DNA from: Lachnospiraceae bacterium UBA7160
Lineage (GTDB): Bacteria > Bacillota > Clostridia > Lachnospirales > Lachnospiraceae
Length of the DNA: 20,112 nt
Direction: 5' to 3'
Assembly (NCBI GenBank): GCA_002491565.1
Contig: DKWE01000063.1
Coordinates: forward strand, 1-20,112
In this document: piece by piece, positions 1 through 6,458 of the stretch
How positions within the stretch are numbered: the stretch's first letter is position 1
Layout of the letters: each line of letters opens with the position of its first letter
Notes under the pieces: generated by a model
Database searches by the model: none
What the model was told of the DNA's origin: nothing
The model's input: only the letters and a program-made list of their open reading frames with translations
Translations under genes and position numbers: made by a program

Positions 1-54
1 TAGCGCGCCAGATTGTGGCTCTGGAGGCCAAGGGTTCGAATCCCTTTACCCACC
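1..54 (+). tRNA. tRNA-His (GTG), 5' end outside window
   Basis: The 3' two thirds of a tRNA are visible. The anticodon stem is CCAGA/TCTGG (8-12/20-24) around loop TTGTGGC, giving anticodon GTG at 15-17. A 5-nt variable loop follows, then the T arm AAGGG-TTCGAAT-CCCTT (30-46). The acceptor 3' strand ends with discriminator C54, the C73 expected of tRNA-His because it pairs with the extra G-1. No CCA is encoded. It is probably the penultimate member of a tRNA array that starts upstream of the window. Confidence 0.93.
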
Positions 55-62
55 CTCATTAA

Positions 63-134
63 TGGGCTATCGCCAAGCGGTAAGGCACAGGACTTTGACT
101 CCTGCATTCGCCGGTTCGAATCCGGCTGGCCCAG
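63..134 (+). tRNA. tRNA-Gln (TTG)
   Basis: A complete cloverleaf: acceptor TGGGCTA (63-69) pairs with TGGCCCA (127-133), and the discriminator is G134. The anticodon stem is CAGGA/TCCTG (88-92/100-104), the loop is CTTTGAC, and the anticodon is TTG at 95-97. The T arm carries GGTTCGAATCC. CCA is not encoded. It lies 8 nt after tRNA-His, so the two are probably cotranscribed and processed from one precursor. Confidence 0.96.
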
Positions 135-155
135 CTTGACGGTACGCCGTAGAAG

Positions 156-182
156 GCTCTGCAGAAGATGCAGGGCTTTTTT
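156..182 (+). terminator. Intrinsic terminator of the tRNA array
   Basis: An 8-bp stem GCTCTGCA/TGCAGGGC (156-163/169-176, one G-U pair) with loop GAAGA is followed directly by six T. It closes the His-Gln tRNA transcript 21 nt after the last tRNA. Confidence 0.9.
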
Positions 183-211
183 GTCTCACAGGAAAGTATG
201 TTCCATAAAAT

Positions 212-300
212 AGCAACCTCCACACAGCCACGGACAAAAGCGGACATTTATGGCTGCGACAGACGCGAAGCGGCCGGGCTGTGGGTTGCTTGTGTGGAGG
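212..300 (+). repeat. 89-bp palindromic dispersed repeat, copy A
   Basis: This stretch matches the reverse complement of 5038-5126 over 89 positions without gaps; I count 12 mismatches, about 86% identity. Its ends are inverted repeats, CCTCCACACA (217-226) and TGTGTGGAGG (291-300). A second possible pairing is AGCAACC...CACAGCC with GGCTGTGGGTTGCT, so the element can fold into a long imperfect hairpin. It has no protein-coding character and sits between a tRNA terminator and the promoter of the next gene. It may be a MITE-like or REP-like element, or a structured RNA; its function is unknown. Confidence 0.8.
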
Positions 301-353
301 AGGCGTGAACGGTGCTGCTGCGGAGGTTTGCCGGAAAAAATTCTACGTGGCAT

Positions 354-382
354 GCGACAAATACCAAAATTCATGGTATACT
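354..382 (+). promoter_or_regulatory. Candidate promoter of the nitrite/sulfite reductase gene
   Basis: A -35-like GCGACA (354-359, 4/6) and -10 TATACT (377-382, 5/6) are 17 bp apart, placing a start near 389 and a short leader before the ribosome binding site at 402-410. An inverted repeat ATACCA-N7-TGGTAT (361-366/374-379) occupies the spacer and overlaps the -10, a typical place for a repressor operator. The regulator is unknown. Confidence 0.5.
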
Positions 383-421
383 ACGAAAAAAGAAGTGATA
401 CAAGGAAAGGATGGAAGCCAA

Positions 422-1969
422 ATGAATCAGATCGACACACATTCATGGAAACAAGAGCTGCCGAAATTCCGCGAGCAGACGGAGGCATATTATGCGGGAG
501 AGCTGAAGCAGGCTGCATACAAGGGCTTTTCCGGATTTTATGGAAGCTATGCACAGCGCGGAGGTAAGGCGAGTATGCTGCGGCTGCGGATGCCGGCCGG
601 CCGGGTGACAAAGGAAAAGCTGGCATTTGTCGCGGACATGATCCGGGAATACCGGATCACCCGTGTTCACTTTACGACCTGTCAGACGATCCAGCTGCAT
701 GACCTTGGGAAAGATGCCGTTTGTGAGATTATGGAAAAAGCGCTGGACGCGGGGATCGTGACAATGGGAGGAGGCGGAGACTTCCCGCGCAATGTGATGT
801 GCTCTCCGCTTAGCGGGATTGACCCAGAAGAGTATTTTGATGTTTTGCCGTATGCGGAGGCGGCCGGGAACTACCTGATGCAGTTTATCAAAGCAGAAAA
901 AATGCCGAGAAAGCTAAAGGTATGCTTCTCGAATTCCCCGAAAAATGTGACACATGCGACCTACCGGGATCTGGGGTTTGTGGCGCGCCCGGATGGAAAA
1001 TTCGATGTCTACAGCGCAGGCGGTCTTGGAAACAATCCCAGGCTGGGCGTGGAAGTGGCTTCGGCTGTGAAACCAGAAAATATTTTATACTATATCAAAG
1101 CGATGTGGCTTACTTTTCGCGCTTATGGCAATTATGAGAACCGGGGAAAGGCGCGCACGCGCTATATGCAGGAATCGCTTGGCGGGCCGGAGCAGTACGC
1201 AAAAGCATACCAGGAAAAGCTGGACGAGGTGATGGCTTCCAGCGAAGATCTGACCTTGTATGCAGAGGAGCACCCGGTCAAAAAGACTGGCGATGGAAGC
1301 CAGATTTCAGGTGCGCGTGTGATTGAGCAAAAACAGCCAGGGCTCTATACGGTGGTGTGGCATCCATTGGGCGGACAGCCTTCGCCGGAGCTGCTCTGTA
1401 CGGTGAGTGATGCACTGCAGGAGATTCCGGATGCGGAGATGCGGCTTGCGCCGGATGAGACAGCTTATCTTGTCAATCTCACCGGAGAGGAAGCAGCAAA
1501 GCTGCTGGAGGTAACGAAGGAGAGCGCAGAGACTCTGTTCGAGACATCGGTGGCATGCATCGGCGCAAGCATCTGCCAGGTGGGAGTGCGCGATTCGCAG
1601 GCACTGCTGGCGTCCTGTGTGCAGGCAGTCCGCGAGGCTGGGATTCCGGACGGTGCACTGCCACAGATTCACATTTCCGGCTGTCCGTCCTCCTGCGGCA
1701 CGCATCAGACGGGGGCGCTGGGGTTCCGCGGCGGTGCCAAAAAGGCAGATGGAAAGATACAGTCTGCGTTTGTACTGTATGTGAATGGCGAGGAACGGCA
1801 GGGAGAGGAGCGGATGGGCCGGGAACTCGGCACAATCACTGAGAGCGAGATTCCGTTGTTCCTTATAAAGCTTGGCAGAACGGTGGCAGCAAGCGGAAAG
1901 AGCTATGCAGAATGGAATGCTGCCAATCCGGAGGCACTTGATGCGATCGCAGAGGAGTATACAGCATAA
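422..1969 (+). CDS. Nitrite/sulfite reductase (siroheme, 4Fe-4S)
   Basis: A 515-residue protein of the ferredoxin-type nitrite/sulfite reductase family. These cytoplasmic enzymes make six-electron reductions of sulfite to sulfide or nitrite to ammonia using a coupled siroheme and [4Fe-4S] cluster. All four cluster ligands are present in family spacing: C379-x5-C385 (CIGASIC) and C421-x3-C425 (GCPSSCG). Two ferredoxin-like half domains can be seen, the first around residues 40-110 with the siroheme-region motif GGGGDFPRNV near 120. ATG 422 was chosen because AAGGAAAGG (402-410) precedes it and homology begins soon after; the open frame runs further upstream but through repeat A and promoter sequence. 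No partner subunit or ferredoxin gene is adjacent, so the substrate (assimilatory sulfite or nitrite) cannot be fixed. The gene is monocistronic. Confidence 0.88.
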   Translation: MNQIDTHSWKQELPKFREQTEAYYAGELKQAAYKGFSGFYGSYAQRGGKASMLRLRMPAGRVTKEKLAFVADMIREYRITRVHFTTCQTIQLHDLGKDAVCEIMEKALDAGIVTMGGGGDFPRNVMCSPLSGIDPEEYFDVLPYAEAAGNYLMQFIKAEKMPRKLKVCFSNSPKNVTHATYRDLGFVARPDGKFDVYSAGGLGNNPRLGVEVASAVKPENILYYIKAMWLTFRAYGNYENRGKARTRYMQESLGGPEQYAKAYQEKLDEVMASSEDLTLYAEEHPVKKTGDGSQISGARVIEQKQPGLYTVVWHPLGGQPSPELLCTVSDALQEIPDAEMRLAPDETAYLVNLTGEEAAKLLEVTKESAETLFETSVACIGASICQVGVRDSQALLASCVQAVREAGIPDGALPQIHISGCPSSCGTHQTGALGFRGGAKKADGKIQSAFVLYVNGEERQGEERMGRELGTITESEIPLFLIKLGRTVAASGKSYAEWNAANPEALDAIAEEYTA

Positions 1970-2036
1970 AGAAAGATCATGATGCCGGTGAATGAACTGA
2001 TATGGTTGCTTAAACTGTAACAGTAACAGGAATTGT

Positions 2037-2074
2037 TCTGTCAATCATTTTCTGGACAGAAAATGATTGACAGA
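2037..2074. repeat. 18-bp perfect palindrome with 2-nt centre
   Basis: Arms 2037-2054 and 2057-2074 are exact reverse complements around a GA centre (arm core CTGTCAATCATTTTCTG). It lies 68 nt after the reductase stop codon. No T run follows, so a simple terminator on the + strand is not convincing. The right arm contains the -35 hexamer of the tRNA-Leu promoter, so the palindrome could be an operator or a hairpin ending upstream transcription. Confidence 0.85.
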
Positions 2075-2095
2075 GCTTGTAAGGCGCGGTATGAT
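2067..2095 (+). promoter_or_regulatory. Promoter of tRNA-Leu
   Basis: TTGACA (2067-2072) and TATGAT (2090-2095) are separated by exactly 17 bp, a near-consensus sigma-A promoter. The predicted start near 2102 leaves a 5' leader of about 67 nt before the tRNA. The -35 box is inside the right arm of the 2037-2074 palindrome. Confidence 0.8.
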
Positions 2096-2168
2096 AAGCA
2101 TGCGTTCTTATTCATGCACACAGGGGGATGTCCCCGATGCGTGTGAAGAGAGGCGGGATGTTTCGTGT

Positions 2169-2248
2169 GCGGCTATGGCGGAATTGGCAGACGCGCTGGT
2201 TTTAGGTGCCAGTGGGCAACCATGTGGGTTCGAGTCCCACTGGCCGCA
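2169..2248 (+). tRNA. tRNA-Leu (TAG)
   Basis: Acceptor GCGGCTA (2169-2175) pairs with TGGCCGC (2241-2247), discriminator A2248. The anticodon stem is CTGGT/GCCAG with loop TTTAGGT, giving anticodon TAG at 2203-2205 (reads CUN codons). The variable arm is longer than in class I tRNAs, as expected for tRNA-Leu. The T arm is GTGGG-TTCGAGT-CCCAC. No CCA is encoded. It is a single-gene transcript with its own promoter and terminator. Confidence 0.95.
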
Positions 2249-2253
2249 GAAGG

Positions 2254-2280
2254 GAGCTTGCTTGTGCAGGCTCTTTTTTT
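2254..2280 (+). terminator. Intrinsic terminator after tRNA-Leu
   Basis: Stem GAGCTTGC/GCAGGCTC (2254-2261/2266-2273, one G-U pair), loop TTGT, followed by seven T (2274-2280). Confidence 0.9.
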
Positions 2281-2360
2281 GTTCTTATTTTAGGCATTTA
2301 CGAACAAAATCTTGCCCCAAATGGCAAAATTTTTCGTTCCGATTTATCCGGGTCAGGTAG

Positions 2361-2389
2361 TTGACACAGACTAACCAAAATGGTAGGAT
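2361..2389 (+). promoter_or_regulatory. Promoter with operator-like site of the feo operon
   Basis: TTGACA (2361-2366) and TAGGAT (2384-2389) are 17 bp apart. The spacer holds an imperfect inverted repeat CTAACCA-AAA-TGGTAGG (2371-2387) that overlaps the -10. An operator there would suit an iron-responsive repressor. The TGGTTAG half-site loosely resembles DtxR/IdeR-family half-sites, but that assignment is inference. Confidence 0.65.
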
Positions 2390-2395
2390 AAGTGA

Positions 2396-2568
2396 GAAAA
2401 AAGTCGATTAGCGTCAGCAAACATCTGTTTAGCACGAAAAACTTCAGTGACAGCTCCGCGAGCTGGATGAGAACCGGAGGAATTGCCGCAAGCCTGGTAT
2501 GGCACAATGGCGCGGAAGGTGTGTGGAGGAATTTGCTGCCGCTGACTCAGGAACCGAGGGAGAAAATT
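2396..2568 (+). promoter_or_regulatory. Long 5' leader of feoA with competing stems
   Basis: About 170 nt lie between the predicted transcription start and feoA. A compact hairpin CAGCTC-CGC-GAGCTG sits at 2451-2465. Two mutually exclusive long-range pairings are possible: CAGCAAA (2415-2421) with TTTGCTG (2532-2538), or GTCAGC (2413-2418) with GCTGAC (2541-2546), both ending just before the feoA ribosome binding site. I cannot match it to a known metal riboswitch; the GGGACAG-type core I recall for NiCo/czcD RNAs is not seen. The feoA frame is open back to about 2392 but shows no coding features there. Confidence 0.4.
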
Positions 2569-2811
2569 ATGACATTAAATGAACTTGCGATTGGTCAGCC
2601 CGGAGTGATCCGGAAAGTAAACGGAGAGGGAGCGCTGCGCTGCCGGCTGCTGGATATGGGGCTGATTCCGGGAACGGCTGTGATGATCCGGAAGGTGGCG
2701 CCCATGGGAGACCCGATAGAGATCCATGTTCGCGGATATGAACTGACTGTGCGTGTGGATGATGCGAAGAACATAGAGGTTACACCTTCCAAGAAGGAGG
2801 GGAGCTTATGA
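2569..2811 (+). CDS. feoA: Ferrous iron transport protein A
   Basis: An 80-residue SH3-like FeoA protein, a small cytoplasmic partner required for FeoB-mediated Fe(II) uptake. It begins MTLNELAIGQPGVIRKV and contains the family core RLLDMGLIPGTAV followed by PIEIHVRGYELTVR, typical of FeoA. ATG 2569 follows GAGGGAGA (2556-2563); the longer in-frame extension lacks homology and belongs to the leader. Its stop overlaps the feoB start (ATGA at 2808-2811), so the two are translationally coupled. Length is normal for a stand-alone FeoA. Confidence 0.93.
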   Translation: MTLNELAIGQPGVIRKVNGEGALRCRLLDMGLIPGTAVMIRKVAPMGDPIEIHVRGYELTVRVDDAKNIEVTPSKKEGSL

Positions 2812-4814
2812 TTTTTGCACTGGTCGGCAATCAGAACTGTGGTAAGACGACCCTGTTTAACCAGCTCACGGGTTCGAATCAGCACGTCGGGAATTTCCCC
2901 GGTGTGACGGTCGATCAGAAAATGGGTGAGATGAAAAACGAAAAGGGCTGCGCAGTGGTGGATTTGCCTGGAATCTATTCGATCCGCCCTTACACGAGCG
3001 AAGAGATTGTGACGCGGGAATTCATTCTGAACGAGAAACCGGATGGCATCATTAATATTGTGGATGCCACCAACATCGAGCGAAATCTGTATCTGACGCT
3101 ACAGCTGATGGAGATGCGCGTGCCGATGGTGCTCGCACTGAATATGATGGATGAGGTCCGCAGCAATGGCGGGACAATTGATATCAAGAAAATGTCAGAG
3201 GCGCTGGGACTTCCGGTGGTTCCCATCAGCGCGGTAAAAAATGAAGGCGTTGAGGAGCTGGTACATGAGGCTGTCGAGACCGCCCGGAAGCGGCAGACGC
3301 CGAAGGTCTACGATTTCTGTGGACCGGGTCCCGTACACCGCTGTATTCACGGTGTAACGCACCTGATCGAAGACCATGCGGAGAATATCGGCGTCTGTTC
3401 GCGGTTTGCGGCGACGAAGCTGATAGAGGGCGATGCGGATATTATTGAGCGTCTGCAGCTGAATCAGAACGAGCTGGAGCTGATGGAGCACAGTATCGTC
3501 GAGATGGAGACGGAGCGCGGGCTGGACCGCAATGCGGCACTTGCGGACATGCGCTACAACTTTATCGAAAAGGTCTGCTCACAGGCGGTGGTGAAATGCC
3601 ATGAGAGCAAGGAGCACATACGAAGTGTGAAAATTGATAATGTGCTGACCAATAAGTACCTGGCGCTGCCGTTGTTCTTAGCGATTATGCTGACGATTTT
3701 CTGGCTCACCTTCAATGTCATCGGTGAGTGGCTGAGTGAACTCATGGAGCTTGGCATTGGCTGGCTGACCGATCTGGTGGCGATGGGGCTTGACAGCTAT
3801 GGGATCAACCCCGTTGTGCGCAGCCTTGTCGTGGATGGCGTGTTCGCCGGGGTTGGAAGCGTCCTGAGTTTCCTGCCGATCATTGTAGTACTGTTCTTCT
3901 TCCTGTCAGTGCTTGAGGACACTGGCTATATGGCGAGAGTTGCTTTTGTGATGGACAAGCTTCTGCGGAAGATCGGTCTGTCCGGACGCAGCTTTGTGCC
4001 AATGCTGATTGGCTTTGGATGTTCTGTCCCGGCGATTATGGCAACCAGGACGCTTTCTTCGGAGCGTGACAGGCGTATGACGATTCTGCTTGTACCGTTT
4101 ATGAGCTGTTCCGCAAAGATTCCGATCTATGCAGTCTTTGCAGCCGCTTTTTTTGAAAAGTATCAGGCACTCGTCATGATCGGTCTGTACGTATTTGGCA
4201 TTGTGACAGGAATTATCTGCGCACTGATCCTGGAGAAAACAGCGTTTCGGGGCAATCCGGTGCCGTTTGTCATGGAGCTGCCGAATTACCGGTTCCCCTC
4301 TGCGAAGAGCGTGCTGATGCTGATGTGGGACAAGGCGCGGGATTTTATCCAGAAAGCGTTTACCATCATCTTTGCTGCGACCGTCATTATCTGGTTCCTG
4401 CAGACCTTCGACGCGCATCTGAATATCGTAGCAGACAGTGCAGACAGCCTGCTGGCAATGGTTGGCAAATGGATCGCTGTCATATTCCGTCCGCTCGGGT
4501 TCGAGGACTGGCGTGTGTCGACAGCGCTGATTACCGGGTTTACAGCAAAGGAGGCGGTAGTCAGCACGATGAGCGTACTGCTCGGCACCTCCATGGACAA
4601 TCTTTCCAGTGCTCTTTCGTCTGTATTCACTCCGGTTGCGGCAGTCAGTTTTCTGGTCTTCACCCTGCTGTACACGCCGTGTGTAGCGGCGATCGCCGCT
4701 GTCCGCCGCGAGCTCGGCTCCCGGAAAGGAGCAGCTCTGGTTGCACTGCTGCAGTGCGGAGTCGCCTGGGTCGTTGCACTGATTGTGTATCAGGGACTAC
4801 ATTTGTTCCTGTAG
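2808..4814 (+). CDS. feoB: Ferrous iron transporter FeoB
   Basis: A 668-residue Fe(II) transporter of the cytoplasmic membrane. The N-terminal G domain has G1 GNQNCGKTT (residues 7-15), the switch region NFPGVTVD, G3 DLPG (52-55) and G4 NMMD (112-115). A helical linker follows, then the polytopic membrane part from about residue 285. This carries the two Gate regions, including a conserved GFGCSVPAIMATRT segment whose cysteine lies in the proposed iron path. AAGGAGGGG (2794-2802) precedes the ATG. The length fits clostridial FeoB, shorter than the E. coli protein. It is cotranscribed with feoA and the Cys-rich gene 18 nt downstream. Confidence 0.96.
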   Translation: MIFALVGNQNCGKTTLFNQLTGSNQHVGNFPGVTVDQKMGEMKNEKGCAVVDLPGIYSIRPYTSEEIVTREFILNEKPDGIINIVDATNIERNLYLTLQLMEMRVPMVLALNMMDEVRSNGGTIDIKKMSEALGLPVVPISAVKNEGVEELVHEAVETARKRQTPKVYDFCGPGPVHRCIHGVTHLIEDHAENIGVCSRFAATKLIEGDADIIERLQLNQNELELMEHSIVEMETERGLDRNAALADMRYNFIEKVCSQAVVKCHESKEHIRSVKIDNVLTNKYLALPLFLAIMLTIFWLTFNVIGEWLSELMELGIGWLTDLVAMGLDSYGINPVVRSLVVDGVFAGVGSVLSFLPIIVVLFFFLSVLEDTGYMARVAFVMDKLLRKIGLSGRSFVPMLIGFGCSVPAIMATRTLSSERDRRMTILLVPFMSCSAKIPIYAVFAAAFFEKYQALVMIGLYVFGIVTGIICALILEKTAFRGNPVPFVMELPNYRFPSAKSVLMLMWDKARDFIQKAFTIIFAATVIIWFLQTFDAHLNIVADSADSLLAMVGKWIAVIFRPLGFEDWRVSTALITGFTAKEAVVSTMSVLLGTSMDNLSSALSSVFTPVAAVSFLVFTLLYTPCVAAIAAVRRELGSRKGAALVALLQCGVAWVVALIVYQGLHLFL

Positions 4815-4832
4815 GAAAGAGAGGAAACTTCC

Positions 4833-5090
4833 TTGAAATTACTCGATTATGTGATAGTGGCAATTATCATCATTTGGTTTTTGCTTGCGATACGCAGCAT
4901 CCTCCGGCACAGAGGCGGCTGCGCCTGTACAGGAGGGACTGCGCACAGCTGCTCCGGGCAGTGCGCTTCGTGCAAGACCTGTAAGTCTTGTAAGTCCTGC
5001 AGGGTACAGGAAGGAGCTCCAGGCTGCTGTTCAAGTCCCTCCACGCAAGCAAGCCACAGATCCTCCGCTTCGCATCTGTCGCAGCTATAA
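4833..5090 (+). CDS. FeoB-associated Cys-rich membrane protein, C-terminus altered by a repeat
   Basis: An 85-residue protein with one membrane helix (about residues 6-23, VIVAIIIIWFLLAI) and a short cytoplasmic tail rich in Cys and Lys (CACTGG, CSGQCASCKTCKSCKSC). This is the usual third member of clostridial feo operons, thought to play a FeoC-like role. It starts at TTG 4833 behind GAGGAAAC. From about residue 69 onward (Ser/His-rich, no Cys) the frame runs inside repeat copy B (5038-5126), which also supplies the stop codon. The native C-terminus was therefore probably replaced or extended when the repeat inserted. Function is likely preserved because the TM and Cys clusters precede it. 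Confidence 0.8.
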   Translation: MKLLDYVIVAIIIIWFLLAIRSILRHRGGCACTGGTAHSCSGQCASCKTCKSCKSCRVQEGAPGCCSSPSTQASHRSSASHLSQL

Positions 5091-5126
5091 ATGTCTGTTT
5101 TTGTCTGTGACTGTGTGGAGGTTGCT
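5038..5126 (-). repeat. 89-bp palindromic dispersed repeat, copy B (inverted)
   Basis: Reverse complement of copy A (212-300) with 77 of 89 positions matching by hand count and no gaps. Terminal inverted repeats are retained with one mismatch (CCTCCACACA against TGCGTGGAGG on the minus strand). It overlaps the 3' end of the FeoB-associated gene. Many of the differences are transitions in the loop, suggesting two ageing copies of one element rather than recent duplication. Confidence 0.8.
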
Positions 5127-5226
5127 GTTTCACAGCAAATCTATAGCAGATATGCTGTTTCTTATGTGCAGACACGGCGAATCAGCATCCTGTTTACAGA
5201 TGGATGTGAACGGGAGCGTGATATGC

Positions 5227-5264
5227 AGGAGGCGTCAAAATATCTTTGACGCCTCCTTTCTTTT
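5227..5264 (+). terminator. Strong intrinsic terminator of the feo operon
   Basis: A 13-bp perfect stem AGGAGGCGTCAAA/TTTGACGCCTCCT (5227-5239/5245-5257) with loop ATATC runs into TTCTTTT. It lies 137 nt after the last feo gene and separates it from ybaK. Confidence 0.93.
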
Positions 5265-5361
5265 GTGTTATCATAAAACGATATTAGTTCAGGCATAGCA
5301 AAGGGGTTCATCCCATCACGGAAAGTGCGAATATGCAATACAGAGAAAGAAGGAATACAAG

Positions 5362-5865
5362 ATGGCAATTGACAAAGTCAGAGAATACCTCAGACAGTGG
5401 GGCGCGGACAGCCGGGTCCTGGAGTTTCCAGTATCGAGTGCGACAGTGGAGCTTGCCGCTCAGGCGGTTGGATGCGAGCCGGCTCGCATCGCAAAGACGC
5501 TCTCCTTTCTGGTGGAGGAGCATCCGGTGCTGATCGTAGCCGCAGGCGACGCAAAAATAGACAATCACAAGTTTAAAGAGCAATTCCACACGAAAGCTAA
5601 AATGCTGACTCCGGAACAGGCAGTGGAATTGGTCGGTCATGCGGTCGGAGGTGTCTGTCCGTTTGCAGTTCACCCAGGTACGGAAATCTGTCTGGATGTA
5701 TCTCTGAAGCGTTTTGCCACCGTTTTTCCGGCGGCCGGCAGCAGCAACAGCGCAATCGAAGTGACGATGGAGGAACTGGAATGCTATTCCGGCAGCAGCC
5801 AATGGATCGACGTCTGTAAGGGATGGCAGCAGAGTGAAATGACAGTTCAGCCAGCTACGGCATAG
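5362..5865 (+). CDS. YbaK/EbsC-family aminoacyl-tRNA deacylase
   Basis: A 167-residue cytoplasmic protein of the YbaK/EbsC fold, which clears mischarged tRNA (the YbaK type hydrolyses Cys-tRNA(Pro)). Conserved features visible are the substrate-contacting lysine in RIAKTL (K45), the IVAAGDAKID strand-turn near residues 58-67, and the GGVCPFAV segment at about 96-103. ATG 5362 is preceded by AAGAAGGAA (5348-5356). It stands alone between the feo terminator and the nfeD cluster. The exact tRNA substrate cannot be read from the sequence. No Pro-tRNA synthetase is linked here. Confidence 0.85.
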   Translation: MAIDKVREYLRQWGADSRVLEFPVSSATVELAAQAVGCEPARIAKTLSFLVEEHPVLIVAAGDAKIDNHKFKEQFHTKAKMLTPEQAVELVGHAVGGVCPFAVHPGTEICLDVSLKRFATVFPAAGSSNSAIEVTMEELECYSGSSQWIDVCKGWQQSEMTVQPATA

Positions 5866-5968
5866 AGACGTGATTTTTGACTGGAGCAATGAAATGTAAC
5901 GAGCCGGATGAACGCAAAAGACTTGGGAACAATGTTACTACAACCATGTAACCACAGTATCTCACAAG

Positions 5969-5984
5969 GCCGGAGTGATCCGGC
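5969..5984 (+). other. Small hairpin before nfeD
   Basis: GCCGGA-GTGA-TCCGGC, a perfect 6-bp stem with a tetraloop, ends 7 nt before the nfeD ribosome binding site (AAAAGGAGG, 5992-6000). No T run follows, so it is not a terminator; it may modulate translation or mRNA stability. Nothing else is apparent in 5866-6008. Confidence 0.4.
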
Positions 5985-6008
5985 AGAGCAGAAAAGGAGG
6001 CGTGTAGG

Positions 6009-6458
6009 ATGGAGGTCAATATGCAGGCAGTTTTCTGGCTTGCATTTCTGGTGCTTATGCTGGCCGGCGAGGCGGCGACACTTGGGCTTACCTCAATTTG
6101 GTTTGCAGGAGGAGCGCTTGCAGCATTTGTATGTGCAATGGCGGGGACAGATCTTCTGGTACAGCTGATCGTGTTCTGCGCGGTATCCGGCCTGCTGCTT
6201 CTGACGATGCGTCCGGCGGCATCAAAGTGGCTGAATAAGGACCGGATCCGGACAAACGCCGGAAGCCTGATTGGAAAGACTGCGGTTGTGACTGAGAAGA
6301 TCGACAATCTGGCAGGGACCGGAGAGGTACAGGTGCGCGGCCAGGAATGGACGGCACGCACGGAGCAGGAGGGTGTGCAGATTCCGGAGGGGGCGCATGT
6401 GAAAATTCAGAAAATCAGCGGAGTCAAGCTGATCGTAAAGGAGGAGTCCGATTTATGA
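6009..6458 (+). CDS. NfeD-like membrane protein
   Basis: A 149-residue protein of the short NfeD (YbbJ-like) class. Hydrophobic segments at about residues 5-22, 28-46 and 48-66 form the membrane part; residues 80-149 (LIGKTAVVTEKIDN through VKIQKISGVKLIV) form the soluble OB-fold domain. An excellent RBS (AAAAGGAGG) sets ATG 6009. The stop overlaps the next start (ATGA, 6455-6458). NfeD proteins are nearly always paired with an SPFH/stomatin protein, as here, and are thought to organise membrane microdomains and quality control. Confidence 0.88.
   Translation: MEVNMQAVFWLAFLVLMLAGEAATLGLTSIWFAGGALAAFVCAMAGTDLLVQLIVFCAVSGLLLLTMRPAASKWLNKDRIRTNAGSLIGKTAVVTEKIDNLAGTGEVQVRGQEWTARTEQEGVQIPEGAHVKIQKISGVKLIVKEESDL

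Noticed and set aside
250..567. A + strand open frame starting inside repeat A and running to 567
   Set aside because: It overlaps the start of the reductase gene in another frame and is low-complexity Arg/Cys-rich; its N-terminal part is just the repeat translated.
1307..2044. A 245-codon open frame on the minus strand across the reductase gene
   Set aside because: It is antisense to a well-supported gene, lacks an RBS, and shows no recognisable domain; GC-rich codon bias creates such shadows.
2392..2568. N-terminal extension of FeoA by about 59 residues
   Set aside because: No homology to FeoA, no RBS at the GTG, and a good RBS precedes ATG 2569; the stretch lies in the transcribed leader.
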